Positions 23,470 to 35,854 of a stretch of 64,000 nucleotides of DNA are shown piece by piece. Origin of the DNA: Euryodendron excelsum (Eukaryota > Streptophyta > Magnoliopsida > Ericales > Pentaphylacaceae); contig CM065383.1 of NCBI GenBank assembly GCA_033060915.1, forward strand, positions 10,242,501 through 10,306,500. The letters are read 5' to 3'. Position numbers and translations under genes: made by a program. Below the pieces are notes generated by a model. It searched no databases, had not been told where the DNA came from, and was given only the letters and a program-made list of their open reading frames with translations. Position 1 is the stretch's first letter, and each line of letters starts with the position of its first letter.

Positions 23470-25350
23470 TTTCCAAAACCACTTTCTTAAAGTGGTTCTA
23501 GTCTTCTTATGGCTAGAATCACTTTAGGGAAGTGAGATGTTTTTACAACTTCTAAAAACTCTCTTTTCGAAAAGTCTTTCTTCCTAAAAATCTCTTTTTC
23601 AACATACTTTCCTAAAACTCTCCTATCCAAAATTGCTTTCAAAAACTCCCTCCCAAAATCTACTTTTTTTTTTTAATTTTCCAAAACTTCTCTTTTTATA
23701 CTCCTTTCCAAACGCTCTTGTCAAAATCCACTTTCTAAAAACGCTCCCTAAAAATCTTTCTAAAAACTCTCTTCCCAAAATCTTCTTTCTAGAAATTTCC
23801 CTCTAAGATTTTCCTTTTAAAATCTTCGTTTTCAAAAACACACTTTCCAAAAACTCCTTCTCTTTAAAATCTTTTTTCAAAAACTCTATCTTCAAATTCA
23901 CTTTCCAAAAACTCCTCCCTAGGATTCTCTTCTAGAAAACCTTCGTTACCAAAAATGCACTTTCCAAAAATCTTCTTTCCTTAGAGCCCAAGTCAAGCCC
24001 TAGAACCCACGATTAGGAAACCCTAATTTTCTTCTCAAAAACATGATTTTCAAACTTTGCCCCGAATCTAGGTTTCCAAAACCTCTTGTTTTCACATCCA
24101 AACGATACATATTTCCAAAACCTCTTTTCTACATTAAAATTCCGCACTTTCAAAACTAGGGTTTTTAGAATCTCCCTTTCCAAATCCTTGCCAAATCCTA
24201 TCTTCCCTTTAAGAAACCAAATCCAATCCTCCGTTTTTGGAAACAAAATCAAACTTTTGCTTTTAGAAACCAAATCCAATCCCTTCCTAATCCAAACCTT
24301 TCTTAATTCAATTCCTTCCTAAACCATAAGTTTCTTAAACTTAAACTTTAAATCTTTCCTTAAATTTCAAAATCCAACTCTTTCCTAATTCAACTCCTTC
24401 CTAATCTTTCACTTTCCTAAATCTTAAGTTTCCAAAACTTGAATATAAAAATCTTTCCTAAAATTCTAAAATTCAACCCTTTCCTAATTCTACCCTTTTT
24501 TCAAATATTAACTTTTCAAACCTAAGTTTTCAAACCTTTCCTAAATTCAAACCTTTCCTAATTTCAAGATTTTCTAAAATTCAAACTCTAAAACTTTTTA
24601 AATCTTAAACTCTCCAAATTTCAAATCTTTCTAAATTCAAAGCTTTCCAAGTTCAAAACTTTCTTAAGTTAAGACTTTCACAATCTAAAAACTTTCTAAA
24701 TTCTTAAACTTTCCTAAACTTCAAATCTTTCCAAATCTAAAATTTTCTAAACTCAAAACATTCTTATTTTCAAAACTTCCTTGTTTTCTAAACTTTTCCA
24801 CTTCCAAAACTTCCCTTTCTCAGAACATTACAAAATTCAAAACTTTCTTAACTTGAAACTTTCTTAATTCAAGCCTTTCTTAAACTAAACTTTTCCTAAT
24901 TCAAACCTTTCTTAAACTAAATTTTTCCTAATTCAAAACATTTCTAAATTCAATACTTCCCTATTTCAAAACTTTCTTAATTTGGGAACTTTCCTAATCT
25001 GACAACCTTTCCTTTTTCGAAAACTTTCTAAACTCGAAACTTTCCAATTTCAAAACTTTCCTAAAATGAAAACTTTTCTTATTTCGAAACTTTCCAAAAA
25101 TGACACTTTCCTAAATCGAACCTTTCCTAATTCGAACCTTTCTTAAATCCAATCTTTCTTAAACCCTTGAGTCTTTCCTAAGTCTCATCTTTCTTAAGTC
25201 TAGGTTTCTTAAACCTTCTCTTTCTAAAACAAGTCCAAATCTATCTCTTTAAATCAAAGTCCAATCTTCTCAATTTTAATTTCCAATCTCCTCTTCTAAT
25301 CTCAAATCAAATCCAATTTTCAATTCAATCTCTCTATTCAAATCAATCTC
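23470..25350 (+). repeat. G-poor degenerate CTTTCCTAA/TTCAAAA tract
   Basis: Almost 2 kb of + strand is built from variations on ctttcctaa, ttcaaa and aacttt, with very few G residues. No fixed period is visible by eye, so this is a degenerate expansion rather than a clean satellite. The same tract occurs at 38720-40600 in the second LTR copy. It lies downstream of the LTR promoter, so it would be transcribed. Confidence 0.8.
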
Positions 25351-25414
25351 TTTTCAATCGGACTCTTGACCGAACTACGACTGACCTGATTCCCCCAAAG
25401 GGATACGTAGACAA

Positions 25415-25520
25415 CCTTCATAGGTGCGGTCACAACACTTTTCAAACTTTCAATTCTACCTTCATAGGTGCGGTCACAACACTTTTCAAGCTTTCAATTC
25501 CACCCTCATGGGTGCGGTCT
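25415..25520 (+). repeat. 44-bp direct repeat near the LTR 3' side
   Basis: The phrase ccttcataggtgcggtcac starts at 25415 and 25459, and a diverged ccctcatgggtgcggtct at 25503, giving a 44-base period. The second LTR copy has only one such unit (about 40660), so the repeat expanded after the copies diverged. Confidence 0.75.
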
Positions 25521-26257
25521 CCATATTTTCAAGTTCCAAATTCCAATCTACTTTCAAAATTCTAATTTCAAAATTTCTATTTTTAAATTTCTACTTTCAA
25601 TTTTCAAACTTTTCAATTTCAATTCCATCTTTTCAAATCTATTTTCAAATCAATTTCTTTCAAATCAATTTCCAAATTTATTTTTCAATTCTCTTAACTT
25701 GCACTTGCATATCATGCATCATGTTAGTTTCTTTTCAAGCATTGTTTTTCAAAGTGGATATGATTGGCCAATAGTTAGTTGAAGACTCTCATAGGTGAAT
25801 CTAGGGTAGATTGACATGTACGTACCGAAAGGGCGGGGTAGGGTGATGGTTTAGTGCGTCTTCCTTACACGTAACCAACCTCCGAACCTAAAATCACTGA
25901 TTTCAAAGACCAAAAAGGAGTTATTTTCCAACAAGAGCTAAATGTTTTCCAAAGGTTGCCAAACAACCTGTTTTTCTTAAAAACCCTTTCTTGAGGTGGT
26001 ATTTTTCAAAATTGTTTTTCAAAAACCCTAAGTGTAGTCTTTGGATTATGCTTAGTTTTTAGGTAACCTAACTCACCTTAATCAAGTTAGGTGACGACTC
26101 CAAATCTTTTTCAAAAGCCCTTATTTCAAATCGATTTTTAATTCAAACCTAGTCGCACTCATTCTTCTAGGAGGGTGAGTTCTAACGAGAGAGTACAGCA
26201 TTTTTTCCATTTGTGTGAGTATTCCTCGAGTGCGAAAAATCTAGGCGTGACACACAA

Positions 26258-26607
26258 CTCTCTTAAAAAAAAAAGTTACTAATTTCATAAGATTGATAAA
26301 GTAATACATGAAGTAAAAAAATTATATATGTGCGTATTGATCAGCTTATTCAATTTTATTGGACTAGCAAATAGCTAGCATGCAGCAGTAATAATAAATA
26401 AATAAAAAGTTCATAACTGAGTTGCTTGTTTAAGCTCTTATTTTTAAACTCAAAGCAAACAATAGATGGGCGGGTGGGCAGGTCACGGGCTAGGCTTCGG
26501 GCCGGCCCATGAGTTATTCACAAGCCATAAAATTAAACCCAGGCTCAGCCCATTCTACCTCGGACTTGGGCTCTTTTGACCATAGGTTGGGCCAAATCGG
26601 GCCCGAG
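26258..26607. other. Right flank of the giant solo LTR
   Basis: AT-rich sequence followed by a GGGCC-rich stretch (26460-26607) resembling the left flank at 20288-20420. It is likely the interrupted remainder of the older repeat into which the LTR inserted. No gene is visible. Confidence 0.45.
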
Positions 26608-27648
26608 TGTCACGGGCTGGTAGGCCGAACACCACATGGTGACAGTAATGTGACCCGCCATGATCATACGCAACGAAACTAACCCGTGAGGCAACTATGC
26701 ACTAAGCAATAGTCCCGTCAAACTCAAACACTGAGGCATAAAATTATGCGCTCATCTAGGATCCATCCGTAACGTTCCGCACATCATGTTAAGCTCCGTC
26801 CTCCGATGCTCAAGCCATATGACTTACCCAAGCTATAGGCCATAGCAACGCCATTCTTAAATGCGCGCATACATGACAAGCAATGTATTTAGCGCTAGTC
26901 TCTCTCGAAACACAAGCAATATAGCCATGTGCAACCGGACATGCGCGTGAGCCAAGCATCACCCGTTAGGCACGACGCTTCCATCCATGAAGCTCTTAAC
27001 GTCCCACGTCAAGGTTGCCCTCAAGGATAGGCACAATTGAATAGCAACCGATAAGCCCACAACATAATGCCTTGCGACACCAATGCTAGCCAAACCAAGC
27101 GGCCATGTGCACAAGCATGAACCTAATACGCAAGTGCACACGAGACACAAGGCATGCAAGTGTGCACACCGAGGCCTAATTTTTCATGAGCATAAGCCCC
27201 GCCACGATACGGATGCGACATAGCGGGTGCGAATGTCACAACCCCATCCTTGACGCCAATGCCCAACATCTGTCCCACCGGAAACAATGCCGCCCATGTA
27301 GCCCCTTGACTAGCATGAGGACTGCAGCCATGTGCCACAGCCGGCCCCCAAGTCTCGCCCACTCTCTTGGGGGACTCACTTGAGTGTTGTCCTTTTCGGT
27401 AGCACCGGGAGGTGGTAGAATCAGCACCATACCCCCCCCCCCCCCCCCCTTATAATAGCATTTTGAGCCATCTCCAAACTTGTAGGAGAAAACATCCTGC
27501 CCCGTCGAGGAGTCATAATCCATATATCTAATAAATATAAAAAATACAAATTACGAGATTGTCATGCTACCGACCAATCATGCTCAGACATGTCCCATGC
27601 CAAAGTTCCTCGCGGCCCTAGACGTGTCACGGGTGACAACCCGTGACA
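26608..27648. mobile_element. GC-rich LTR-like or foldback element with TGTCACGGG ends
   Basis: The element starts TGTCACGGG and ends CCCGTGACA (TG...CA with inverted ends). The right end also contains a 24-bp hairpin (TGTCACGGGT, gaca, ACCCGTGACA, 27625-27648). Base composition is clearly more GC-rich than the flanks. A run of about 20 C lies at 27428-27450. The 5-bp flanks (cccgag side, ctggg side) do not match, so it may be a solo LTR that lost its duplication, or a fragment. No protein is supported. Confidence 0.45.
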
Positions 27649-27956
27649 CTGGGCCATGGGCCGCAGCCTTTTTTATGACACAGATTTGAAAGTTGTATTT
27701 CTAAGGATTGAGCATTCTATTGGAAATGTTGGACAGTTCCTTGGGGGAAAAGAACTCAAGAATTAGACAGCTATGATTACCATGTTAAAATCCTTTTGTC
27801 ACTATCAAATTGTCAAGATGGGACTCGCACCTTCAAACAGACATATGGCACAGATAAGGCTACTATATAACATACAAGATCACAAGTCAACCACTAATTT
27901 TTAGGTATGGGCTGTAGCCATTTGATCTCTCATCTTAAATTTAGTATTTTTTTTTA

Positions 27957-28262
27957 CAGACCACAATCACCAAACAACCCGTTGAACGGAAAGTTCAATA
28001 ATGGGTAATACACACACCCTAAGGGCTCATTCGATGTGGGATGAGCCCCCAATCTAATGCAAGCGTCGAGCGCAGACATGGATTGAAGCCCGAACCCCTA
28101 AGAGCAGCCCAATGGGCACAATTGAAAGAGAAGGCCACATGGCCGTGCTTATGTTTTTTTGGTACAGACCACAACCACCAAACAACCCGTTAGAATGGAA
28201 AATTCAGTGACAGGTAATACACACACACCCCAAAGGCTCATCCGATGTGGAATGAGCCCCCA
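27957..28262 (+). repeat. Direct repeat of about 98 bp, two copies
   Basis: A segment starting acagaccacaa and ending ggatgagcccccaa at 27957-28052 recurs, slightly diverged, at 28164-28262. The copies start about 207 bases apart. The intervening sequence is unrelated and no gene is evident. Confidence 0.75.
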
Positions 28263-28554
28263 AGTAGATCAAAGTCCCCTTACTAATTAGAAAAATATTA
28301 ACATGAGGGACAACTCGGATGGTTGGGTTATGGCTTTGCTCTCCACTTGTCGTCAGTTTAACTCCACTCAAGGTCATTTCAGGAACAAAACTCTAGTAAT
28401 TACTCTGTTTATGTGGGATGAGAGATTGTACTAGCCCCAAAACTAGTGGAGATGCGCACAACTGGTTCGGACATTCAATTATGTAAACAAATATATATTG
28501 TTTGTATAACACTGCTCAATATATATCTTTTGGTGGGTACTACGCTCTATTTGC

Positions 28555-29005
28555 AACTAATCCGTGTAGGAATTAGAATTCAAAATGGGAATGGAAATGA
28601 AATAATTTCTAAGGAAATCTTTTGTTTTTTTTGTGATTGGATTTAATCAAAATTAAAAGGATTGAATTTCTAAGGATTCTCTTTATTCCATTTGGTTTGC
28701 TTAAGAATTGAAAATGAAATAATTTTGTAGATAATGATGCCCCTAGATTCCGTTAACAAATAAATTTTTTTTAAAAAAATGAAGGGCAATATAGGTAATT
28801 AGACTTTTTAAAGTTTCAATTCGCATAAAATCAAGCCATTTTCAAAGGATTTTCAGATTTTTTTTTTTCCTTTCAAATCTTACAAAATAAAATGTCATTT
28901 TAAATTCCATTCATTCCAAACCTATCAAATTTCATTTTGAAATCCTAATTCTATCAAATCCCATCAAGCTCATCAAATTCCACCGTTCCAAATACAGTGT
29001 TAGTG
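28555..29005. mobile_element. AT-rich MITE-like element
   Basis: The left part (gtaggaattagaattcaaaa) and the right part (attttgaaatcctaattcta) form an imperfect inverted repeat around an AT-rich centre, with further ggaat and attcc phrases towards each end. There is no coding content. The ends are not defined well enough to call a target duplication. Confidence 0.35.
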
Positions 29006-29303
29006 CCTCTCCATAATAACTAGTCAAAGGACAACAAAAAGAATTAAACACCGTGGATCCTAAAAATTAGCTGGACATAGATCCAGCCGTGTTTTACTCT
29101 AAAGCACACACCTCATATAGAAGATGGATATGTGTATGATCCGTGGCAAGCTCGCAGAGAAACAGATAAGTGTCGTATACAGAGCAACGAGCAACCTTGA
29201 CGAACGAAGAGCATTCAACTCAGAGAGATGGAGAAGAGTGGAGAGCAGAAGATGAAACGGGAGAATGAAGAGAATAACAAATTAGGGAAGCTAGAAGGGT
29301 TAC

Positions 29304-29460
29304 CGGTTGAGAGGAGGATTACAAGCGTCAGGGCTACGGCGCCGAAGGCCACCAAGAACCCAAGACTGGCCGCGGCGCTGGGTCCACCGATGCCGCCACC
29401 CTCTCTGGTGCCGCCGTCCTTGAGGCTAAGCTTTTCCCCACCAATGTCATCAACCGCCAC
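29304..29460 (-). CDS. Putative small single-pass membrane protein, first exon
   Basis: The minus strand has an ATG at 29460, then MAVDDIGGEKLSLKDGG, a Gly-rich linker (REGGGIGGPSAAAS) and one strong hydrophobic segment (LGFLVAFGAVALTLVILLST). The segment runs into ACCG followed by GTAACC, a good splice donor at 29303. The exon therefore probably ends at 29304 with one base of the next codon. If it is not spliced, the frame continues to 29215 through a Phe/Ser-rich tail that looks like intron sequence. The pocket is GC-rich relative to its flanks, like the other genes here. I do not recognise the family. The topology suggests a small membrane protein with a charged, Gly-rich N-terminus; a last exon was not identified. 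Confidence 0.5.
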
Positions 29461-30668
29461 GGCGTTTCGTAAACCTCCTCATCACACCTAAAGAGAGAGT
29501 TCTCTGTATGGATGTCATGCATGGTCCAATGGAAGGGGAGGGGGATCGAACGTGACGAACGGCAATGTGATTTTGCTTCACGATCTGATCTATATTAGAA
29601 GTGATCTTCTGTTCATAATCCAATGGTTCGAATATTAGATCCAACATGCTGTAAATCTTGGTTTTGTTATTTTTTCAGTCGTTTCTTTTGGGTTGCTTCG
29701 GCCAAATAAGAGAAGAAACTCAATGTCATTTTTATACTAGTGTCTATTTGTTAGGAAGGGTTGGTTCTTTTGGTTACCTGCGTAAAATTTGAGTTTTCAT
29801 ACCTATTTTCAACGCATATCCATTTTTTATCCCAAAAACAAGGAATATTCTTTTATATATGAGAGAAATTCCAAAAAAAAAAAAGAAAAACCAGTAAGAA
29901 ACTTATAAAAACAATTTGGAAACTTTATATAAGTTTTATGGGTTCCATTGTGAGAGTTTTTAATATATTCTATAAAGTTTAAAAATTCCTTAGGAACATA
30001 ATTTAAAATTTTTCAATAAGGGACAGAAGAAGTTCTTGAAATCTAATTGAAAAAAATTAATAGACCATATAAACCAAAATTCTAAAAATATAAATTTACT
30101 GTACAGCAATATTTTTAGTAAAGTTTAATCTAACCCGTAATTTACCATATTCACATGTAAGAAATATTTATATTGTTTGCTCTACCTATTGCAATGCAAA
30201 TTTAAAGCATTTCATGAAAATGTTAAGATGGGTGGACCAACTATATTCCCTTCACTTTATATTTTATCTTTTGTGTTGCTTAAAAAATATTTTTTTTCAC
30301 TTCTAGTCATTCATTTCTAGTAATTGTAAGATAGATTTTTAAAATTTTTACTATGGATATATATGAAACACAATATTCGCACTTTCATGATTTAAACTTT
30401 AAATCTTATGAGTTTTCTAATTTCATTTTTTATGAAATTGCTAAAATAAATTTGTTTTCTATATGCTACTTATAATAATATGCGATAGATTTTTATTAGT
30501 TATTTTCTTCTTTTTATTTTAAGTTTCAACTGTGCATTCATTATAGTTTAAAAATATCAGTTGAAATATTCGTATAGGTTTTCCGTAAATTTTTTGTTGT
30601 TCCTCATTTAAAGTACCTGTGAGAAATTCCTATAATGTGTACATAGACAACAGAGACAAATGACAATA
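29461..30668. other. Gap without a recognised gene
   Basis: The first 200 bases are probably the 5' leader and promoter of the minus-strand small membrane protein gene. The rest is AT-rich with no repeat or gene that I can support. Confidence 0.4.
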
Positions 30669-31598
30669 GTGTGTATCAAATGCAATACTAGCAATGTAAG
30701 CATACTAACATAAGGACATTACAGATCATGCGTGTAATGATATACAACCTCATAAATACTTACAGTAGACGCTTGAACTCCAAGAATACTGAAATTACAA
30801 GGCAACTGAAAGTGTTAAATATGTAAGGAAGATGGTTTGATCAAGTCGAGTTAAACTACTCTCTCCTTAAGATAGATTCGCCCCCCCTCCCCCCACAGAG
30901 GTGCTAACGTGATGAATGAGTGTTTGTCTCTAAGATAAAATGATCAATAGTAAAGAAGAGAAAGCACTTTAATCTTTGTGCTCAGCGAACCAAACAATGT
31001 TCTAACTCTCTCTTAATGCAATAAAATTCCAAAAAAATCAATTAATGCCGATACAGAAAGTGATGGGAAGAAAACAAAATTTTTGTCATGCAAATCGTCT
31101 AGAGACTCTATAAATTTCTCTCTGAATTCATCAGTGTATCTGGAGACTGAATACAGAAAACTTGACAGTGTACCTATCTTGTATGGATCATTTAACGTGA
31201 AACTATCACCAAAGAAGAATTCTAAAAGAACAAATGTAGAACATGCAGATAGAATTTAGCAACTGGAAAAATCTGCAGCGCTTGGACAGAACTTCGGTGA
31301 CTAGAGAACATGGCAAAACTTCATCACGTCTGAATCCAAATTTGGCAAGACTTCGTCGCTGTAGATTAGCAAGTTCTCGAACGAATTTCGTTCATGTTCC
31401 AAAATGATTCAAAAAATTGGAGAAGGATCTCCAGTTTAAATAGGTAGAGATGCGCCTATTCACGGAGGGACAACGGCCAAACGCGCCCCTAATGCTAACG
31501 GACACACCCATTTGAATTTGAATAATTAAATTAAAAAATTGGCGCAAAAAGAATCGAATCGAGGTCAGACTCGATTTGGTCTAACGCACCCACACCCG
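30669..31598 (-). mobile_element. Copia LTR fragment, minus orientation
   Basis: The segment starts TGCAATACTAGC and matches 46841-47755 directly over its whole length, including the C-rich tract (30882-30896), the phrase tttaaataggtagagatg and the phrase tctaacgcaccc. It is the 3' (U5-side) two-thirds of a minus-oriented LTR of the copia family described at 31599 and 46841. It stops abruptly where the + oriented LTR begins. Confidence 0.7.
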
Positions 31599-32648
31599 TG
31601 CCAAGGAAATTGTGAAGTAATTCTCACTGTTTGAGCTAATTAAAATATGGGACCCACACATTCTTTAAAGTAGGGTCAAGGTGCTTTAGATTAACCTCCG
31701 TGAGGATATTAATTTTAAGCATTTACTTGCTCAAATCCGTTAAGGATTGAATAAGTTATTAGCTTTCAAAGTGGCCAACATGAACATGGGTTTACTTGAG
31801 TGAATGAGACTTGTCCCACATCGATTTCTTAGGAGAGAAATGATGTGCATATAAAGCCTTCTCTTGAAATTCGGGGCCCCAAGGGGCACCATGATTTTGT
31901 GAATGGGGGAGGACCTACCCAACCCATGGGTCCACCACACACGAGCCCGCCCATCACCAGCCTACATTGCACCGAACCGAACCAAACCAGGCCGGGCTCA
32001 GGTTCAGGTTAGGGTACGAGAGTGAATCAAAAGGCTAGTCCAGTTTATTCTTTTTGGGTCAAATTTATTTGAATTTTAAATTCAAATTTAAATTATTTCT
32101 GACTGTTAGACATTACTGTTTGTTGGTGCCTCTCAAAGGAGGTCATGATCGTCCGATTGGCTGGTGCCTTTTTGATTTCATAAAACTGCATTTGGCAGGC
32201 TGGTGTCTCTTTGAACCAGTGCCTCGAACAGACACCAGTGGTCTATAAATAGATCATCATTCCTTTCATTCATACATTCGATTTTCCCAAAAGTTTATTT
32301 GTGCATTGAGAAAGTATTGACACTGTTTGCGTTCATTAAGCTCAGAGATTGAAGTGCTTTTTCTTCAAGTTGTTGATCGTTTTATCTTGAGAGATGGACA
32401 CCTGTTGTTCCCATTAGTACCAAGTGTGGGGGGCGAATCTGTCTTAAAAAACGAGTGGTTTAACTTGACTCGATCATTCTGCATTCTTGTTCTTGCGGAT
32501 ACGTATTTAACATTTCTGTAAGTTTCTGTTAAATACAGTGTTATTGATCTTTTGGTTAGACTATTCTTGGTCCTCTATTGGAATACATTAATCTCAATTT
32601 GTTTTCAGTTCAGTTTCATTTTTACAGTACAGTACACACTAACGCACA
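31599..32648 (+). mobile_element. 5' LTR of the dead copia element
   Basis: The LTR starts TGCCAAGGAAATTGTG, matching the TGTTGAAAAATATTGTG start of sibling LTRs read on the minus strand at 48220 and 53071. It continues with gggacccacacat and a TATA box (catataaagc, 31848-31857). A second TATA-like ctataaatag lies at 32241. The LTR appears to end near aacgcaca (32641-32648), followed by TGG, the expected first bases of a primer-binding site, although the rest does not match the usual initiator-Met site. Both ends are estimates. Confidence 0.6.
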
Positions 32649-32750
32649 TGGTTAACAAGTTTTTATAAACTTAAGACAGATTCTTAGTTAGTTTTGTTTC
32701 TGTATGTATGTAATTTTTGAGTATTGCATGGTATTGTTTATATTCAGAAA

Positions 32751-34191
32751 GGGCTACTGAAACTAAAAATGTGGTACCTTGTATTTCTATCCTTATTGTC
32801 TCTACAACTGTTCCTGCACCTACTGTTCCGGTGAACCATGGAGAGAAACCAAAAAAGTTCGACGGAAGTGATTTTAAAATATGGTAATAGAAAATATTAT
32901 TCTATCTGACAACTTTGAATCTGGCTAAATTCCTCCGTGTGCACTTACTGAAAATGAGACTGACCAGCCAGTGGTTGCGGCAGTAGAAGCATGGAAACAT
33001 ACTGATTTCCTTTATAGGAATTATATCTTCAATGGGCTTGACAACACATTGTATAATGTGTACTGTGCCATGAACACGACTATGAATTATGGGAATCTCT
33101 AGATAAAAAGTACAAAATGGAAGATGTCGATTCAAAAAAATTTGTTGTCGACAGATTCCTAGAATACAAAATGTTTGATTCTAAAACAGTAATAAGTCAA
33201 GTTCAAGATCTGCAATTTGTTCTTCATGAAATTCATACTGAAGGAATGATTCTGAGTGAATCCTTCCACGTGGCTACAATTATTGAAAAATTGCTGCCAT
33301 CCTAGAAAGAGTTTAAGAATTATCTGAAGCACAAGCATAAATAAATAAAACTTGAAGAACTGATTGTAAGACTAAGGATAAAAGAAGATAACCATGCTTC
33401 TGAAAAGAAGAATGGAAATCATTCTATGGTGTCAAAGGAAAATATGGTGGAACAAGCAAAGATAATCCAAAATAAGAAGCGGAAGTATAATAGCCAAGGT
33501 TCCAATCAAGGTCCAAATGGCAGAAATTTCAAATGGTTCAAAGGCAAGTGCTACGTATGTAACAAAACTGGACACCGTGTCAAGGATTGTTGCAACCGTA
33601 AGGATCAAGACAAAGGGAAAGATCAAGAGAACTAGAAGAAGAAATCTTCACAAGCTAATGTGACTGAAGTAGGAAATTTTTGTGCTACTGTTGAAAACAT
33701 GAATCTTTCGGCTGTGGTTTTTTAAGTAAACTTGGTTGGGAATACCAAAGAATGGTGGGTGGGCATTGGGCCTACTCGTCATATCTATGCTAACAAGTGG
33801 ATGTTCTCGTTTTACAAAACGATGGATGAAGAACAACTTTACATGGGAAACTCTACGACTTCCAAGGTCGAATGCCAAGGAAAGTTTATGCTGAAGATGA
33901 TTTCTGAGAAACAGTTTACTCTTAATGATGTATTCCATATTCCAGACATTCACAAGAATTTTGTATCTAGATCATTGCTGAGTAAGAAGGGCTTTAAGTT
34001 GGTATTTGAGAGTGACAAATTTGTACTAACTAAGGGTGGGATGTATATGGGAAAAAGAGTATTTGAGCGATGGGCTTTTCAAAATGAATATAATGGCTAT
34101 TGTTCTTAATAGTAATAATAAGAACACATCTTCGATTTATATTCTTGGGTCCTCGAATGTTTGGCATGGTAGATTAGGATATGTTGATTAT
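32751..34191 (+). pseudogene. Copia gag and protease, degenerate
   Basis: This is the gag-protease start of a Ty1/copia polyprotein. Translation gives a gag N-terminus (GEKPKKFDGSDFKIW, then a stop), more gag with [19 protein letters not shown], and a CCHC knuckle (CYVCNKTGHRVKDCC, about 33550-33594). The protease region follows (EWWVGIGPTRHIYANKWMF, then FTLNDVFHIPDIHKNFVS), and then the start of the integrase pre-domain (VWHGRLGYVDYDI). The protease position where copia elements have Asp-Ser-Gly-Ala reads Gly-Ile-Gly-Pro, so the catalytic Asp is gone. Several stops and frameshifts separate the pieces. The frame is cut at 34191 by the giant solo LTR and resumes at 41439. Confidence 0.85.
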
Positions 34192-35854
34192 GATATTGTA
34201 AGTATCTCATTTTTGCCCACTCGGCAATCTCTAGTCTGTTCAGACTAATATTCAAGTCAATACGGACATATTCCAATCTAAATCAATTTTTCAAGTCCAA
34301 TTCCGTCAATCAATCGCTTTGCGGGCCCATTGGGCCCAATAGAGGCAAAATGACCAAAATGCCTTTGGGGGCATTGTTCGGTCCAATTTCAATGGGCACA
34401 TCTTCTCGAAAACGGCAAGTCCCCTTTTCAATCCAATTCCAATTCTAGTTTCAAATCCACTCCGGCACACCTTTCGAGAAAGTTGATTCCTCAATGTGGT
34501 AAGTTCATTTTGTTCGGCACGTTTCCGAGTGAACTCTTCGGAATGGTAAGTCCCTTCAAACTCGTCGACCGAGACGAGACCCCAAGTCCCCGAGATGGTA
34601 GAACGGTCCACCTTTGGCGCCTATTAGCCCGCCAATGAAGAAATGTCTATTTCCGTATGCCTTCCAAGAAAGTTGATTCCTCGGGCACTAAGTCCACCAA
34701 GCAGCTTTCCGAGATCAGATAGTCTCTAGAATGATCACGACCCGTTAGAGTAATGGAAATACTCGTAAACATCACAACCGTCAAAGTGACGAAAACACTT
34801 GCAAACAGGTCGATATAGGAAATTGTCGACAAACTCCTATATCACGGGACCGCCGTTAGAGTGATGGAAGCACTCAAAATTCAGGTCAATACCAGTGTCT
34901 GCTAGCCCACTCCGGTGAAAAATGACCAAACTGCCCCTAGGGCCATTTTTTGCACATTTCTCGAGAAAGTTCCTAAGTCCTCAAAACAGTAAGTCCACCC
35001 TTCCAAGATTGTCTTAAAGATAATCTGGCATGATTATGTGCCTTCTAGTCAGTTTTGGGCCAATTCCAAGACATTCTGGTCAAGATGACTGTTTTGCCCT
35101 TAGGCATTCGAGCGCCACGGGAATCACATCGACACTGGGTATCAAATCGGTAACCTCCCGAGAATGCTTCTTACAGTATTCCCGACCTTTCATTATCTTT
35201 TCGGATCATTCCGAATCAGTCCCAGCAAACCTGGTACGAAATAATCATTTTGCCCCTAGTAAGCCGGTCGCCTTTTCCGACCACACTGGCTCTGGGTATC
35301 AAACCGGTAACCTCCTAGAACAATCTAGTTAATGTTTTCGAGTTTCTAGTCTTCTTCTGGGATATTCTAAGTACATCCCAGTAGCTTTTTAGCCCGATTG
35401 ACCATTTTGCCCCTAATGGCCTAGTCAACCCTTCCAACACATTTTGTCATCATTCTTCAAGTCTGTTGACTCAAGGTTGACCCTTGTTGACTCAAGGTTA
35501 ATTCCTATGTTGATTTTGATGATAACTAAACCTTGTGTTATTTTACTAATGAATCTACTTAGTGTGCAGATTAACAAAGTTCATAATTTAGACTTAAAGT
35601 TCAATCTTAAGTCTGATGACTGTCAAAGAGAATGCACAACAAATTCAAGATCAAGCAATGAATTCCAAGAGACTATACAATGAACCAAACAGAGAAGTGA
35701 TGCCTATCTCTACTTCAAACAAATGCTCTACATTCGAAGAGATTAAAGGTGTTCGAATGAAGCTTCTATCAAAATATGCATAGACTCAGTGAATTTGATT
35801 TGCACTCAAGATAGATTGAGGACTTCATCAGTTGAGAAGGTGTAATGTTCAGTT

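Larger units (their letters stand above)
20657..26252 (+). mobile_element. Giant solo LTR (5.6 kb), Ty3/gypsy Tat/Ogre-like
   Basis: The element starts TGTAAGCACCC and ends GCGTGACA. It is flanked by a perfect 5-bp target duplication, CACAA, at 20652-20656 and 26253-26257. It has no coding capacity but carries an LTR layout: a long U3, a TATA box near 22644, a leader with a possible splice donor near 22975, and a long G-poor downstream part. A second copy (34197-41433) has the same order and the same ends. Features near the right side resemble Ogre/Tat elements: cccaaagggatacgtagaca (25394-25413), gtgacgactcca (26090-26101) and the end gtgcgaaaaatct...gtgaca. LTRs of this length are known for Ogre. 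The boundaries are well supported; the clade is inferred from these short phrases. Confidence 0.85.

Noticed and set aside
23050..25782. Phe/Ser/Lys-rich frames in the G-poor tract
   Set aside because: Low-complexity translations of ctttcctaa/ttcaaa repeats; both strands give similar nonsense.
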